Origin: Clostridium aminobutyricum
GTDB lineage: Bacteria > Bacillota > Clostridia > Peptostreptococcales > Anaerovoracaceae
Length of the DNA: 64,000 bases
Reading direction: 5' to 3'
Assembly (NCBI RefSeq): GCF_017255415.1
Contig: NZ_JAFJZZ010000001.1
Span: forward strand, 310,001 to 374,000
The notes under the pieces were generated by a model that worked only from the letters and a program-made list of their open reading frames with translations, did not search any database and was not told where the DNA came from. Positions 32,623 through 40,910 of this stretch are shown in pieces. Position 1 is the stretch's first letter. Each line of letters begins with the position of its first letter. Made by a program: the position numbers and the translations under genes.

Positions 32623-34008
32623 CTAATCCACATCGTGATTTAAATGGCTGTCTAAAACAGCAATCTCATTGATATATTCCTTTAAAGTTTGTACATAACC
32701 ATATACACTGTCTTCATTAATAACCGTATCATTTGCAAAAGAAGTCGCGTCCATTGATAATTTATGAATTTGGTCTTTGAGGATATGAATACAAGCATGC
32801 TCATTGGCATTCCCCTTTACGATATCCTCTGCAAGCGCTTTGCAGGTAGGAGCACCACAAATACCGCAATCTAGTTTTGGAAATTTTTGATAGATCTCCT
32901 GTACCTGAGTCATTAATGCCGCTCCTTCTATGAAGTTATCACCTAGCTCGAAAACGGGCTCATAGACAACATCAACGTCCCAAAACAAATCACGGTCACT
33001 TATTTTACGATGTTCTGAGATATATCGAATCGGAAGGCTCTCGTTGATCTTTTTTAATTTTGTCTGTGCAATAAACGGATTCTCTACATTCAGTACACCG
33101 CCTACGCAGCCTCCGCTGCAAGCATCCAGCTCGATATAACGTAAACCGCTTAATTTTTCATCTTCCAAATCTTCTAAGACTCGAATGACATTTTCGATGC
33201 CGTCTGCTGCTAAATACGCATCCGTTTCCAATGCCAGGGCTTCTCCGCCTCCTTTTCCCCAGCCGACCCCTATTCTTCCTGCATTCGAAAGAATTTTAGT
33301 GGTTTGTGCGGCCTGTTTCATGTTAGCGAGGATAAGAGAGTAGACATCAGAAATCCCTATTGCACAGTCTATCTCGGTTTTCTCTATTCCTAAGGGCGCT
33401 TTGACATAAGTGATTTTCGATGAACAGGGTGATAAAAAAATAATACCGATTTTTTCGGACGGGAGACCGGTTTTGCGCATGGCCGCCCTTCGTGCGAAAA
33501 TAGCCGCAATTTCAACAGGGGGATTAATGGGTAAAAGATGCTCGATTAAATTTGGAAACCGCACACGAATCAAGCGTACAACGGAGGGACAGGCGGTACT
33601 GATGTAAGGCCAGTTCTCTCTATGTATATCTACATATTCTTTCGTAGCGGCCGATACGATTTCTGCGGCAGCTGCTACTTCGTATACATCATTAAAACCA
33701 AGCTCTAAAATGGCCGTAAGGATGATGTTCACATCTGTGACATTGTTAAATTGACTATATAAAGAAGGTGCAGGGAGTGCAACCGTATATTCATAGTCTT
33801 TGAGGCATTCTATCGAATCGCGTTGTATTTTTTTTGCATGGTTCTGGCAAGTTCGTACACATTCACCGCAGTCTATGCAAAACTCTTTTGTAATACATGC
33901 TTTCCCGTTTCGAACGCGGATAGCCTCAGTCGGGCATCTTTTTATGCAATTAATGCATCCGCTGCAAAGTTCTTCTCGCAGATAAACGGAATGGAAAAAT
34001 TTGTCCAT
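32623..34008 (-). CDS. Sensory-type [FeFe] hydrogenase homologue (HydS-like)
   Basis: The 461-residue protein starts with two [4Fe-4S] motifs (CSGCINCIKRCP and CIDCGECVRTC), then an H-cluster domain with altered ligand motifs: STACPSVV where catalytic enzymes have TSCCPxW, SPCSSK instead of MPCxxK, and ACSGGCVGG. A C-terminal CGICGAPTCKALAED cluster motif follows. These features fit the group C (sensory) branch, thought to detect hydrogen rather than make it in bulk; Ala replaces the proton-relay Cys. A PAS domain, present in some relatives, is absent. Neighbours encode signalling proteins. Confidence 0.8.
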   Translation of the reverse strand: MDKFFHSVYLREELCSGCINCIKRCPTEAIRVRNGKACITKEFCIDCGECVRTCQNHAKKIQRDSIECLKDYEYTVALPAPSLYSQFNNVTDVNIILTAILELGFNDVYEVAAAAEIVSAATKEYVDIHRENWPYISTACPSVVRLIRVRFPNLIEHLLPINPPVEIAAIFARRAAMRKTGLPSEKIGIIFLSPCSSKITYVKAPLGIEKTEIDCAIGISDVYSLILANMKQAAQTTKILSNAGRIGVGWGKGGGEALALETDAYLAADGIENVIRVLEDLEDEKLSGLRYIELDACSGGCVGGVLNVENPFIAQTKLKKINESLPIRYISEHRKISDRDLFWDVDVVYEPVFELGDNFIEGAALMTQVQEIYQKFPKLDCGICGAPTCKALAEDIVKGNANEHACIHILKDQIHKLSMDATSFANDTVINEDSVYGYVQTLKEYINEIAVLDSHLNHDVD

Positions 34009-34020
34009 ATCAGCTACCTC

Positions 34021-34458
34021 TTATTCATTTGATAAATTGATTGCTATGGTCAGCGTAGTCCCAACGTCAAGAACGGTTTCGATGTTCATATCATCCGAGC
34101 ACTTCTTGATATTAGGGAGACCCATACCGGCTCCGAAACCTAAAGAACGGGCACTGGCAGAAGCTGTGGAATAGCCTTCTTCCATCGCTTTGTCGATATC
34201 TTCAATGCCTGGACCTGAGTCTTTTAGAACCATAATGATTTGATTGGGGGTAAGGTTTACATCAATGGTACCTCCTTGAGCATGAATGACCATATTGATC
34301 TCTCCTTCATAAAGGGCGATAGCAACCCGCCGGATAATATCCGGCGAAACCCGGAGGTGTTTCAGCGTGTTTTTTACATCGCTGCTCGCCTCACCGGCAC
34401 GTGAAAAGTCATCCGGAACGACGGTATAATGTAAGGTTAAAATGCTATCACTATTCAT
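34021..34458 (-). CDS. Anti-sigma-factor-like HATPase (RsbW type)
   Basis: The product has 145 residues from ATG 34458. It is a stand-alone histidine-kinase-like ATPase domain: N box EGEINMVIHA, G1 box KDSGPGIED, and GFGAGMGLPNIKKCSD as G2. There is no dimerisation or sensor region, so it more likely acts as a serine kinase or anti-sigma factor of the RsbW/SpoIIAB kind. The ATG overlaps the end of the upstream DRTGG gene by 8 bases. Partner unknown. Confidence 0.75.
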   Translation of the reverse strand: MNSDSILTLHYTVVPDDFSRAGEASSDVKNTLKHLRVSPDIIRRVAIALYEGEINMVIHAQGGTIDVNLTPNQIIMVLKDSGPGIEDIDKAMEEGYSTASASARSLGFGAGMGLPNIKKCSDDMNIETVLDVGTTLTIAINLSNE

Positions 34459-34804
34459 GGGCATGGTCTCCGTTGACACCATTTGAAAATAGTAAGCCAC
34501 AAGAGTTAAACATCGTCTTTCCGGTGGATAGAAGACAAATGTTCTTTTGATTGGCCATTTGAATCATACTGGCATCCGGTTGTTTACCCCTCACCATAAT
34601 AACGCAAAGCATATCCATCATTTCTGCCGTTCGGAGAACTTGTGTGTTGCAAAGCCCCGTAAGCAGAATTTTCTGATCTTTTACCAATGACAAAACATCA
34701 CTCATCAGATCTGAGGCACAGGCTGAATGTATTTCTGTCTCAAGAAGATCTTCTCCACATAATAAAGTTGCGTCTAAGAGCAATTGAATGTCTTTCAGTT
34801 GCAT
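34451..34804 (-). CDS. DRTGG-domain protein, first gene of the leftward operon
   Basis: From ATG 34804, which has a strong GGAGG site, the product has 117 residues and looks like another DRTGG-type domain (LLLDATLLCGEDLLETEI, then a Rossmann-like half with ILLTGLCNTQVLRTAEM). The start choice removes 32 codons of open frame without a ribosome site. It overlaps the next gene by 8 bases. Confidence 0.65.
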   Translation of the reverse strand: MQLKDIQLLLDATLLCGEDLLETEIHSACASDLMSDVLSLVKDQKILLTGLCNTQVLRTAEMMDMLCVIMVRGKQPDASMIQMANQKNICLLSTGKTMFNSCGLLFSNGVNGDHAHE

Positions 34805-35030
34805 GTTTACCTCCACATTTGTATAAAGCGTATGCTGCTGTTCTAAAAAATAAACTTGCCAATATATGCAAATAGAAATCTTTGGTTTCATGATTTGCAT
34901 TTTTTTTATAGATTTTTGTGCAAGAAAGTGTTATAACTGTTTCTATAATTGTTTAATTATTATAATTATTTTAACAATTTAATTATCTCATGACAAAATA
35001 ATTTTGTAAATAGTAAGGGGGAATTTTAAT
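34805..35030. promoter_or_regulatory. Divergent control region of the two hydrogenase operons
   Basis: This 226-base AT-rich gap separates the leftward sensor operon from the rightward hydrogenase operon. GAAAGTGTTATAACTGTTTC (34924-34943) is a near-palindrome with the core GTTATAAC. TATAAT (34944-34949) follows it and is a likely -10 for the rightward operon, without a clear -35, which would fit an activator. A longer AT-rich near-palindrome spans 34948-34978. The operators are inferred from symmetry only. Confidence 0.45.
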
Positions 35031-35531
35031 TTGGCTTCGGAAAAGAAAGAAGTGCCTTTTGACGGTACAAGGGAACAAGAGCAAGAGCTGATTAAAGTCA
35101 TTGACGAGTTAAAGCATGAAAAAGGCTGTTTAATGCCGATCATGCAGAAAGCACAGAATATTTATGGATATCTTCCCATAGAAGTTCAAACGATCATTTC
35201 TGACGGGTTGGGCGTACCCTTGGAAAAGATTTATGGAGTAGCGACCTTTTACTCGCAATTTTCTTTAACACCGATGGGCAAACATAAAATTTCAGTCTGT
35301 CTAGGAACAGCATGTTACATAAAGGGTGCAGGTGATATCTACAATAAATTGATGGATATACTGGGTATTGTAGGCGGAGAATGTACCGCGGACGGTTTAT
35401 TTTCATTGGAAGCATGCAGATGTGTGGGTGCCTGCGGATTGGCCCCGGTCATGATTATTGATGATGATGTACATGGACGAATTACTGTAGATGATGTGGA
35501 AGGTATAGTAAACAACTATCGGGAAGTATAG
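35031..35531 (+). CDS. hydC: NuoE-like [2Fe-2S] subunit of the bifurcating hydrogenase (HydC)
   Basis: The 166-residue protein has the thioredoxin-like [2Fe-2S] fold of complex I subunit NuoE. The four cluster cysteines are in CLGTAC and CRCVGAC. In trimeric electron-bifurcating hydrogenases this subunit works with HydB. The start codon is TTG, supported by GGGGGA 9 bases upstream and by the absence of an ATG near the family N-terminus. First gene of the rightward operon. Confidence 0.9.
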   Translation: MASEKKEVPFDGTREQEQELIKVIDELKHEKGCLMPIMQKAQNIYGYLPIEVQTIISDGLGVPLEKIYGVATFYSQFSLTPMGKHKISVCLGTACYIKGAGDIYNKLMDILGIVGGECTADGLFSLEACRCVGACGLAPVMIIDDDVHGRITVDDVEGIVNNYREV

Positions 35532-35539
35532 TAAAAAGT

Positions 35540-36097
35540 ATGATGACAGAAATTTCTTTAAATATTTTAGATATTGCAGAAAACTCAATAAGAGCAGAGG
35601 CTTCATTGATCCAAATTAAAGTAGCAGCGGATGGTGAGGAAGATACCTTAACGGTAGAGATAAATGATAATGGGAAGGGCATGAATGAAGAACAGGTGAA
35701 CCAATGTATGGATCCGTTCTTTACGACAAGAAACACCAGAAAGGTCGGACTTGGAATCTCATTTTTTAAGATGGCCGCTATAGCCACTGGAGGAAGTTTT
35801 GAGATTTCCTCAACAGAAGGAACAGGAACTGATGTCAAGGCAGTGTTTAAACTTTCGCATATAGACAGAATGCCGCTTGGAGATATCAACAGTACCATTT
35901 ATACCCTAATCGCTTTTAATACAAATATAGATTTTATATTTACATATTCGTATGATGAAAGACAATTTATACTTGATACACGTGAATTTAAAGAGATTCT
36001 GGAAGGAATACCTTTAAATTCTTCGGATGTTTTAAAGTATTTGAAAGAATATTTAGACGAAAACAAACTAGAAGTTGATAGAAATTTGTTGCCATAA
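35540..36097 (+). CDS. Stand-alone HATPase protein of the hydrogenase operon
   Basis: The 185-residue protein carries a GHKL ATPase domain (N box NILDIAENSIRA, G1 box NDNGKGM, GLGISFFKMAA as G2), then about 80 residues without a known domain. There is no phosphorylated His or sensor domain. Genes of this type often lie between hydC-like and hydB-like genes in Clostridia. Its role is not known; regulation together with the ATPase gene in the divergent operon is possible. Confidence 0.75.
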   Translation: MMTEISLNILDIAENSIRAEASLIQIKVAADGEEDTLTVEINDNGKGMNEEQVNQCMDPFFTTRNTRKVGLGISFFKMAAIATGGSFEISSTEGTGTDVKAVFKLSHIDRMPLGDINSTIYTLIAFNTNIDFIFTYSYDERQFILDTREFKEILEGIPLNSSDVLKYLKEYLDENKLEVDRNLLP

Positions 36098-36122
36098 ATA
36101 AAATAGAAAGGTAAGAGAAAGA

Positions 36123-36494
36123 ATGAAATCACTGGAAGAATTACGGGCAATAAGAGATAAAATGAAAAGTCAGATTGAAGTGAGAAATGAAGGCGGCTCA
36201 CAAATGCGAGTTGTAGTAGGAATGGCTACTTGCGGGATCGCAAGCGGTGCCAGACCTGTATTAAATACAATTGCAGATGCGGTGCGCGAGAAAAATTTAG
36301 ATCATATTGTTGTTACTCAGACAGGCTGCATCGGACTATGTCAGTATGAGCCGATTGTCGAGATCTATGAAACCGGTAAAGAGAAAGTAACTTATGTAAA
36401 GATGAACTCGGAAAAAGCTAGAGAAGTGGTTGAACAGCATATAATCCGAGGTCTTATCGTAAGTAAATATACATTAGATTCAACAGAACTGTAA
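36123..36494 (+). CDS. Thioredoxin-like [2Fe-2S] ferredoxin
   Basis: The 123-residue protein has a short helical N-terminus and a thioredoxin-like ferredoxin domain with cluster cysteines in MATCGIASGA and QTGCIGLCQYEP. It is a separate small electron carrier of the hydrogenase operon, related to the N-terminal domain of the next protein. An AAGGTAAGAGAAAGA stretch before the ATG is a modest ribosome site. Confidence 0.85.
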   Translation: MKSLEELRAIRDKMKSQIEVRNEGGSQMRVVVGMATCGIASGARPVLNTIADAVREKNLDHIVVTQTGCIGLCQYEPIVEIYETGKEKVTYVKMNSEKAREVVEQHIIRGLIVSKYTLDSTEL

Positions 36495-36505
36495 GGAGGA
36501 AAGGT

Positions 36506-38296
36506 ATGTTTCGTTCACATGTATTGGTTTGCGGCGGTACCGGATGTGCATCCTCCAGCAGCATGAAAATTATTGAAGCTTTTGAAAGTGAAATTGAGCG
36601 GATTGGGTTGGAGAAAGAAGTAGCAGTGATTAAAACAGGCTGCTTCGGGCTTTGTGCGCTGGGTCCGGTCGTATTGATTTATCCGGATCAAGTTTTTTAT
36701 TCCATGGTTAAAGTGGAAGATGTAAGAGAAATCGTAGCAGAGCACTTGGAAAAGGGCCGAATTGTAAAACGATTGGTTTATGATGAAACACTAACGTCTG
36801 AAGGTGTAAAAGGACTTGCGGATACCAACTTTTACAGAAAGCAGAAGCGAGTTGCTCTTAGAAACTGCGGTTACATAAATCCAGAGGATATAGAAGAATA
36901 TATCGGCACTGGGGGATATGAAGCGTTGGGAAAAGTCCTGACCGAAATGACGCCTGATGAGGTGATTCAAATTATTTTGGACAGCGGAATTCGAGGCAGA
37001 GGGGGAGCCGGTTTCCCAACCGGAATGAAGTGGAGATTTGCCTCAGGCAACCGCGGAAATGTTCAAAAGTATGTATGTTGTAATGCAGACGAAGGAGACC
37101 CGGGAGCATTCATGGACCGTTCCATTCTGGAAGGAGATCCGCACGTGATTTTGGAAGCGATGGCGATTGCAGGGTATGCAATAGGCGCAGACAAGGGATA
37201 TATTTATGTACGTGCAGAATATCCGATTGCGGTGGAGCGATTGCAGATTGCGATCAATCAGGCAAGAGAGTATGGTCTTCTTGGTAAAAATATTTTCAAT
37301 TCCGGCTTTGATTTTAATATTGATTTAAGATTAGGTGCAGGTGCTTTCGTATGCGGTGAAGAAACGGCCTTGATGACTTCGATAGAAGGAAGCCGCGGAG
37401 AGCCGCGTCCGAGACCTCCGTTTCCTGCCGTGAAGGGACTTTTTGACTCTCCTACGATATTGAACAATGTAGAGACGTATGCGAACATTCCACAGATCAT
37501 ATTAAATGGTTCCGAATGGTTTTCTTCCATGGGCACAGAAAACTCAAAGGGAACAAAAGTATTTGCATTAGGAGGAAAGATTAAAAACACCGGATTGGTA
37601 GAAGTGCCTATGGGAACAACGCTGCGTACTGTTGTAGAAGAAATCGGCGGAGGTATTCCGGACGGAAAACAATTTAAGGCGGCACAAACCGGAGGCCCTT
37701 CGGGAGGTTGTATTCCTGCGGAACACTATGATATTCCGATCGACTATGATAACTTAATCCAAATCGGCTCCATGATGGGTTCAGGCGGCCTTATTGTGAT
37801 GGATGAAGATAACTGCATGGTAGATATCGCAAAGTTCTTTCTTGATTTTACGGTAGAGGAATCCTGCGGAAAATGTACGCCATGCCGAGTAGGCACAAAA
37901 AGAATGCATGAGATTCTTGAAAAAATCACATCGGGTCACGGTGAGTTAAGTGATATCGAGAAACTGGAAGAATTGGCTTACTATATTAAAGACAGTGCTT
38001 TGTGCGGGCTGGGACAAACTGCTCCGAACCCGGTTCTCTCCACACTTCGATATTTTAAGGATGAATATATGGCTCATGTAGTAGATAAAGTCTGTCCGGC
38101 AAAAGTTTGTAAAGATTTATTGACCTTTAGCATTATTGCTGAAAAATGCAGAGGATGTACACTATGCCTGAAGATTTGTCCGGAAGGAGCAATCAGCGGA
38201 GCATCCAAAACTCCTCATGTGATTGATCCGATGAAGTGTGTAAAATGCGGTGTATGCATCAATAACTGCCACTTTGGGGCCATCATTAAAGAATAG
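36506..38296 (+). CDS. hydB: NuoF-like flavoprotein subunit of the bifurcating hydrogenase (HydB)
   Basis: The 596-residue protein has an N-terminal [2Fe-2S] thioredoxin-like domain (cysteines in GGTGCASSS and TGCFGLCALGP), the FMN and NADH site (GRGGAGFPTGMKW, NADEGDPGAF), the NuoF [4Fe-4S] motif ESCGKCTPCR plus a distal Cys, and a C-terminal pair of ferredoxin clusters (CRGCTLCLKICP, CVKCGVCINNC). It contains the flavin where electrons are bifurcated between NAD and ferredoxin. An AAGGAGG site precedes it. Confidence 0.94.
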   Translation: MFRSHVLVCGGTGCASSSSMKIIEAFESEIERIGLEKEVAVIKTGCFGLCALGPVVLIYPDQVFYSMVKVEDVREIVAEHLEKGRIVKRLVYDETLTSEGVKGLADTNFYRKQKRVALRNCGYINPEDIEEYIGTGGYEALGKVLTEMTPDEVIQIILDSGIRGRGGAGFPTGMKWRFASGNRGNVQKYVCCNADEGDPGAFMDRSILEGDPHVILEAMAIAGYAIGADKGYIYVRAEYPIAVERLQIAINQAREYGLLGKNIFNSGFDFNIDLRLGAGAFVCGEETALMTSIEGSRGEPRPRPPFPAVKGLFDSPTILNNVETYANIPQIILNGSEWFSSMGTENSKGTKVFALGGKIKNTGLVEVPMGTTLRTVVEEIGGGIPDGKQFKAAQTGGPSGGCIPAEHYDIPIDYDNLIQIGSMMGSGGLIVMDEDNCMVDIAKFFLDFTVEESCGKCTPCRVGTKRMHEILEKITSGHGELSDIEKLEELAYYIKDSALCGLGQTAPNPVLSTLRYFKDEYMAHVVDKVCPAKVCKDLLTFSIIAEKCRGCTLCLKICPEGAISGASKTPHVIDPMKCVKCGVCINNCHFGAIIKE

Positions 38297-38306
38297 GGGA
38301 GGAAAA

Positions 38307-40052
38307 ATGGAGAATATTATAGTTAAAATAAATGGAAAAGAAATCAGTGCTCCTGCCGGTTCTACCATTCTTGAAGCGGCTAAACTGGCACATATTGAAA
38401 TACCTACATTATGTTATTTGAAGGACATCAATGAGATCGGAGCCTGCAGAATGTGTGTGGTGGAGGTGAAGGGTGCAAAAACGTTGGTGGCATCTTGTGT
38501 ACATCCGGTCGCACCGGGTATGGAAATCACCACAAACAGTAAAAGAGTGCTGGATTCCCGTAAAAAGACCCTTCAGCTGTTGATGTCCAACCATAAGATG
38601 GATTGCTTTTCTTGCGGCAGTGCCGGGGAATGCGAATTGATTACCTTATGCCATAAGCTGCATGTAGATGACTCCACGAAATATGAAGGGAGCATGCCGG
38701 AAAGAATGTATGACGATACGGCTATCCACATGGTCCGAGACAGCCATAAATGTATCCTTTGCAGAAGATGCGTTGCCATGTGTGAGAAGGTTCAGGGGAT
38801 TGGAATCATCGGACCGAACAGAAGAGGGTTTGATACGGTTATTGACACGGCTTTCTTTCTTGCGCTTGGCGATACAAGCTGTGTGAATTGCGGTCAATGT
38901 TTAATTGCCTGTCCAACCGGAGCGATTTCTGAAAAGGACCAGACAGAAGAAGTGTTTGCAGCTATTAATGATCCGGATAAGTTCGTTATTGTACAGACTG
39001 CTCCGTCGGTGCGTGTTGCCTTGGGCGAATTATACGGTATTCATATAGGAAATGAAGTAGAAGGTAAGATGGTTACTGCGCTTCGAATGTTAGGCTTCGA
39101 CAAAGTATTTGATACGGACTTTGCCGCAGACCTGACCATCATGGAAGAAGCAACGGAGTTCTTGCATCGTGTGAAGGAAGGCGGAAAACTGCCGTTAATT
39201 ACGTCTTGCTCACCGGGTTGGGTAAAGTACTGCGAACACTACTATCCGGACATGATCGAGCACTTATCTTCCTGCAAATCTCCGCAGCAGATGTTCGGTG
39301 CAATTACGAAAACCTATTATGCGGAAAAGATGGGCATTGATCCTTCCCGGATTGTCAGCGTAAGTGTAATGCCATGTACGGCAAAGAAATTTGAAAAGAC
39401 CAGACCGGATCAAGATGCATCCGGTTTCCCTGATGTAGATATTGCTATTACAACAAGAGAACTTTCCAGAATGATTAATAAGGTTGGCATTGACTTTGTT
39501 AATCTGCCGGATGAAGAATTTGACAATCCTCTGGGTGACTCCACGGGAGCCGGTGTCATCTTTGGAGCAACAGGGGGTGTAATGGAAGCTGCCCTTCGGA
39601 CAGCGGTAGAAACCTTAACCGGTGAAGAATTAAAAACGGTTGACTTTAAAGAGGTGAGAGGAACGGACGGCGTGAAGGAGGCAACGTATCATGTGAATGA
39701 TATGGACATTCATGTTGCAGTTGCTTCAGGTCTTGGCAATGCCAAAATCTTGATGGAACGAATTAAGTCCGGTGAAGCCAACTATCATTTTATTGAAATT
39801 ATGGGCTGTCCGGGAGGCTGTGTAAACGGTGGAGGACAACCAAGACATTCTGCGAAAATAAGAAACCAGTTTGACATCAAAGCTCTCCGTGCAGGGGCAT
39901 TGTATGGCTTAGATTCATCTAAATCACTTAGAAAATCCCATGAGAATCCATCTATAAAGAAGATTTATGAGGAATATTTAGGGGAACCGGGCAGCCATAA
40001 AGCGCATGATATTTTGCATACGACTTATATAGAGCGAAAAGTGAATAAATAG
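38307..40052 (+). CDS. hydA: [FeFe] hydrogenase catalytic subunit (HydA)
   Basis: From ATG 38307 (site GGGGAGG) the product has 581 residues: an N-terminal [2Fe-2S] domain (GACRMCVVEV), a further cluster region, two [4Fe-4S] motifs (CILCRRCVAMC, CVNCGQCLIACP) and the H-cluster domain. H-cluster motifs are TSCSPGW (299-305), MPCTAKKFE (from 355) and EIMGCPGGCVNGGG (C501, C505). Many catalytic hydrogenases have TSCCPGW at the first motif; here the second Cys is Ser. With HydB and HydC it forms the NADH- and ferredoxin-linked enzyme. A longer upstream frame overlaps hydB and is not preferred. Confidence 0.93.
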   Translation: MENIIVKINGKEISAPAGSTILEAAKLAHIEIPTLCYLKDINEIGACRMCVVEVKGAKTLVASCVHPVAPGMEITTNSKRVLDSRKKTLQLLMSNHKMDCFSCGSAGECELITLCHKLHVDDSTKYEGSMPERMYDDTAIHMVRDSHKCILCRRCVAMCEKVQGIGIIGPNRRGFDTVIDTAFFLALGDTSCVNCGQCLIACPTGAISEKDQTEEVFAAINDPDKFVIVQTAPSVRVALGELYGIHIGNEVEGKMVTALRMLGFDKVFDTDFAADLTIMEEATEFLHRVKEGGKLPLITSCSPGWVKYCEHYYPDMIEHLSSCKSPQQMFGAITKTYYAEKMGIDPSRIVSVSVMPCTAKKFEKTRPDQDASGFPDVDIAITTRELSRMINKVGIDFVNLPDEEFDNPLGDSTGAGVIFGATGGVMEAALRTAVETLTGEELKTVDFKEVRGTDGVKEATYHVNDMDIHVAVASGLGNAKILMERIKSGEANYHFIEIMGCPGGCVNGGGQPRHSAKIRNQFDIKALRAGALYGLDSSKSLRKSHENPSIKKIYEEYLGEPGSHKAHDILHTTYIERKVNK

Positions 40053-40062
40053 GTATTAAGTT

Positions 40063-40103
40063 AAAGCCTTTCTGTACGATAAAAATAGAAAGGCTTTATT
40101 TTA
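40063..40103 (+). terminator. Terminator of the hydrogenase operon
   Basis: AAAGCCTTTCT (40063-40073) pairs perfectly with AGAAAGGCTTT (40087-40097), then a T-rich tail. Confidence 0.85.
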
Positions 40104-40169
40104 TTGATTTTAATAGATTAAAATATGGTATAATATCAGATATAATCTTTAGAAGGTAAGGGGAGTTTG

Positions 40170-40463
40170 ATGGGTATATTCAGTAATAAAAATGATAAAA
40201 AAGAAGAATGGCGTGACGGCGTCTTTCTTTGCACGGCGAATAACAGCTTTGAGGCCGACATCATTGAATCAAAGCTTAGAAGTGAAGGGATTCCTTGCCT
40301 CAAGAAATATGAGGGTGCAAGCAACTATCTAGAAATCTTTATGGGATCCAACAGCATGTTTCCAATTGATATTTATGTGCCGGAAGAAACACTGGAAGAC
40401 GCAAAGAATATTATCGTTGCGGTTCCTTTAGAAGACTGCGAACCGGAAGAGTTTGAAGAATAA
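40170..40463 (+). CDS. Small DUF2007-like protein
   Basis: The 97-residue product is soluble and contains the pattern of the putative signal-transducing DUF2007 group (FLCTANNSFEADIIESKLRSEG near the start, then IDIYVPEETLEDAK). An AAGGGGAG site precedes ATG 40170; a TTG three bases earlier is less likely. An extended TGGTATAAT at about 40125-40133 could be its promoter. Function unknown. Confidence 0.7.
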   Translation: MGIFSNKNDKKEEWRDGVFLCTANNSFEADIIESKLRSEGIPCLKKYEGASNYLEIFMGSNSMFPIDIYVPEETLEDAKNIIVAVPLEDCEPEEFEE

Positions 40464-40564
40464 GAACAACCTTATTGATTTCAGCAGAATATTGGTATAT
40501 TATGTATTTATCAATAAATGAGAACCTATTGTAAGCATTTTTGATTAGAAAGGACGTGAAACGA

Positions 40565-40768
40565 ATGGATGTTACCTTATCGTCTTTCATGGCGCCAAAT
40601 CTTCAATCACTCCAACAAACCTTATCGATGTCGGTTACTAAAATGGCGATGAATTCGCAAACAACTGTTGCAAGTGAAATGATTTCGGATTTTACTCAAG
40701 CTGAAGCTGCATCGACTGCTTCTGTTCCGGCAGGCGAGCTGGGACATCATTTAGACGTGTACGCTTAG
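40565..40768 (+). CDS. YjfB-family putative motility protein
   Basis: The 67-residue product matches the YjfB pattern: a short helical N-terminus, SVTKMAMNSQ in the middle and a C-terminal GELGHHLDVYA. The Bacillus gene is in the sigma-D motility regulon. The start is ATG 40565 behind GAAAGGACG. It is a single-gene unit ending at a terminator. Together with the chemoreceptor at 44177 it suggests a motile cell. Confidence 0.7.
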   Translation: MDVTLSSFMAPNLQSLQQTLSMSVTKMAMNSQTTVASEMISDFTQAEAASTASVPAGELGHHLDVYA

Positions 40769-40782
40769 TGTGAATTGCGAAC

Positions 40783-40834
40783 AAGGCGGCTGCATTCGGA
40801 GATTTAAATATTTCTATGCGGTCGCCTTTCTTGG
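40783..40834 (+). terminator. Terminator after the YjfB-like gene
   Basis: A 13-bp stem with two wobble pairs (40783-40795 with 40815-40827) encloses a 19-base loop and is followed by T-rich sequence. Confidence 0.65.
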
Positions 40835-40910
40835 TTTATAGTGCACGAAATAGGGGCCGTGATAAACGATATAAACTGAAATAAAAACCTATTTTGAGGG
40901 GAGTGAAGCC

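Noticed and set aside
34948-34978. Rex operator in front of the hydrogenase operon
   Set aside because: Half-sites resemble TTGTTAA/TTAACAA but the gap between them is far wider than in Rex sites.
38250-38306. Earlier hydA start inside hydB
   Set aside because: The 19 extra codons overlap the ferredoxin domain of hydB in another frame and lack a ribosome site; GGGGAGG stands before ATG 38307.
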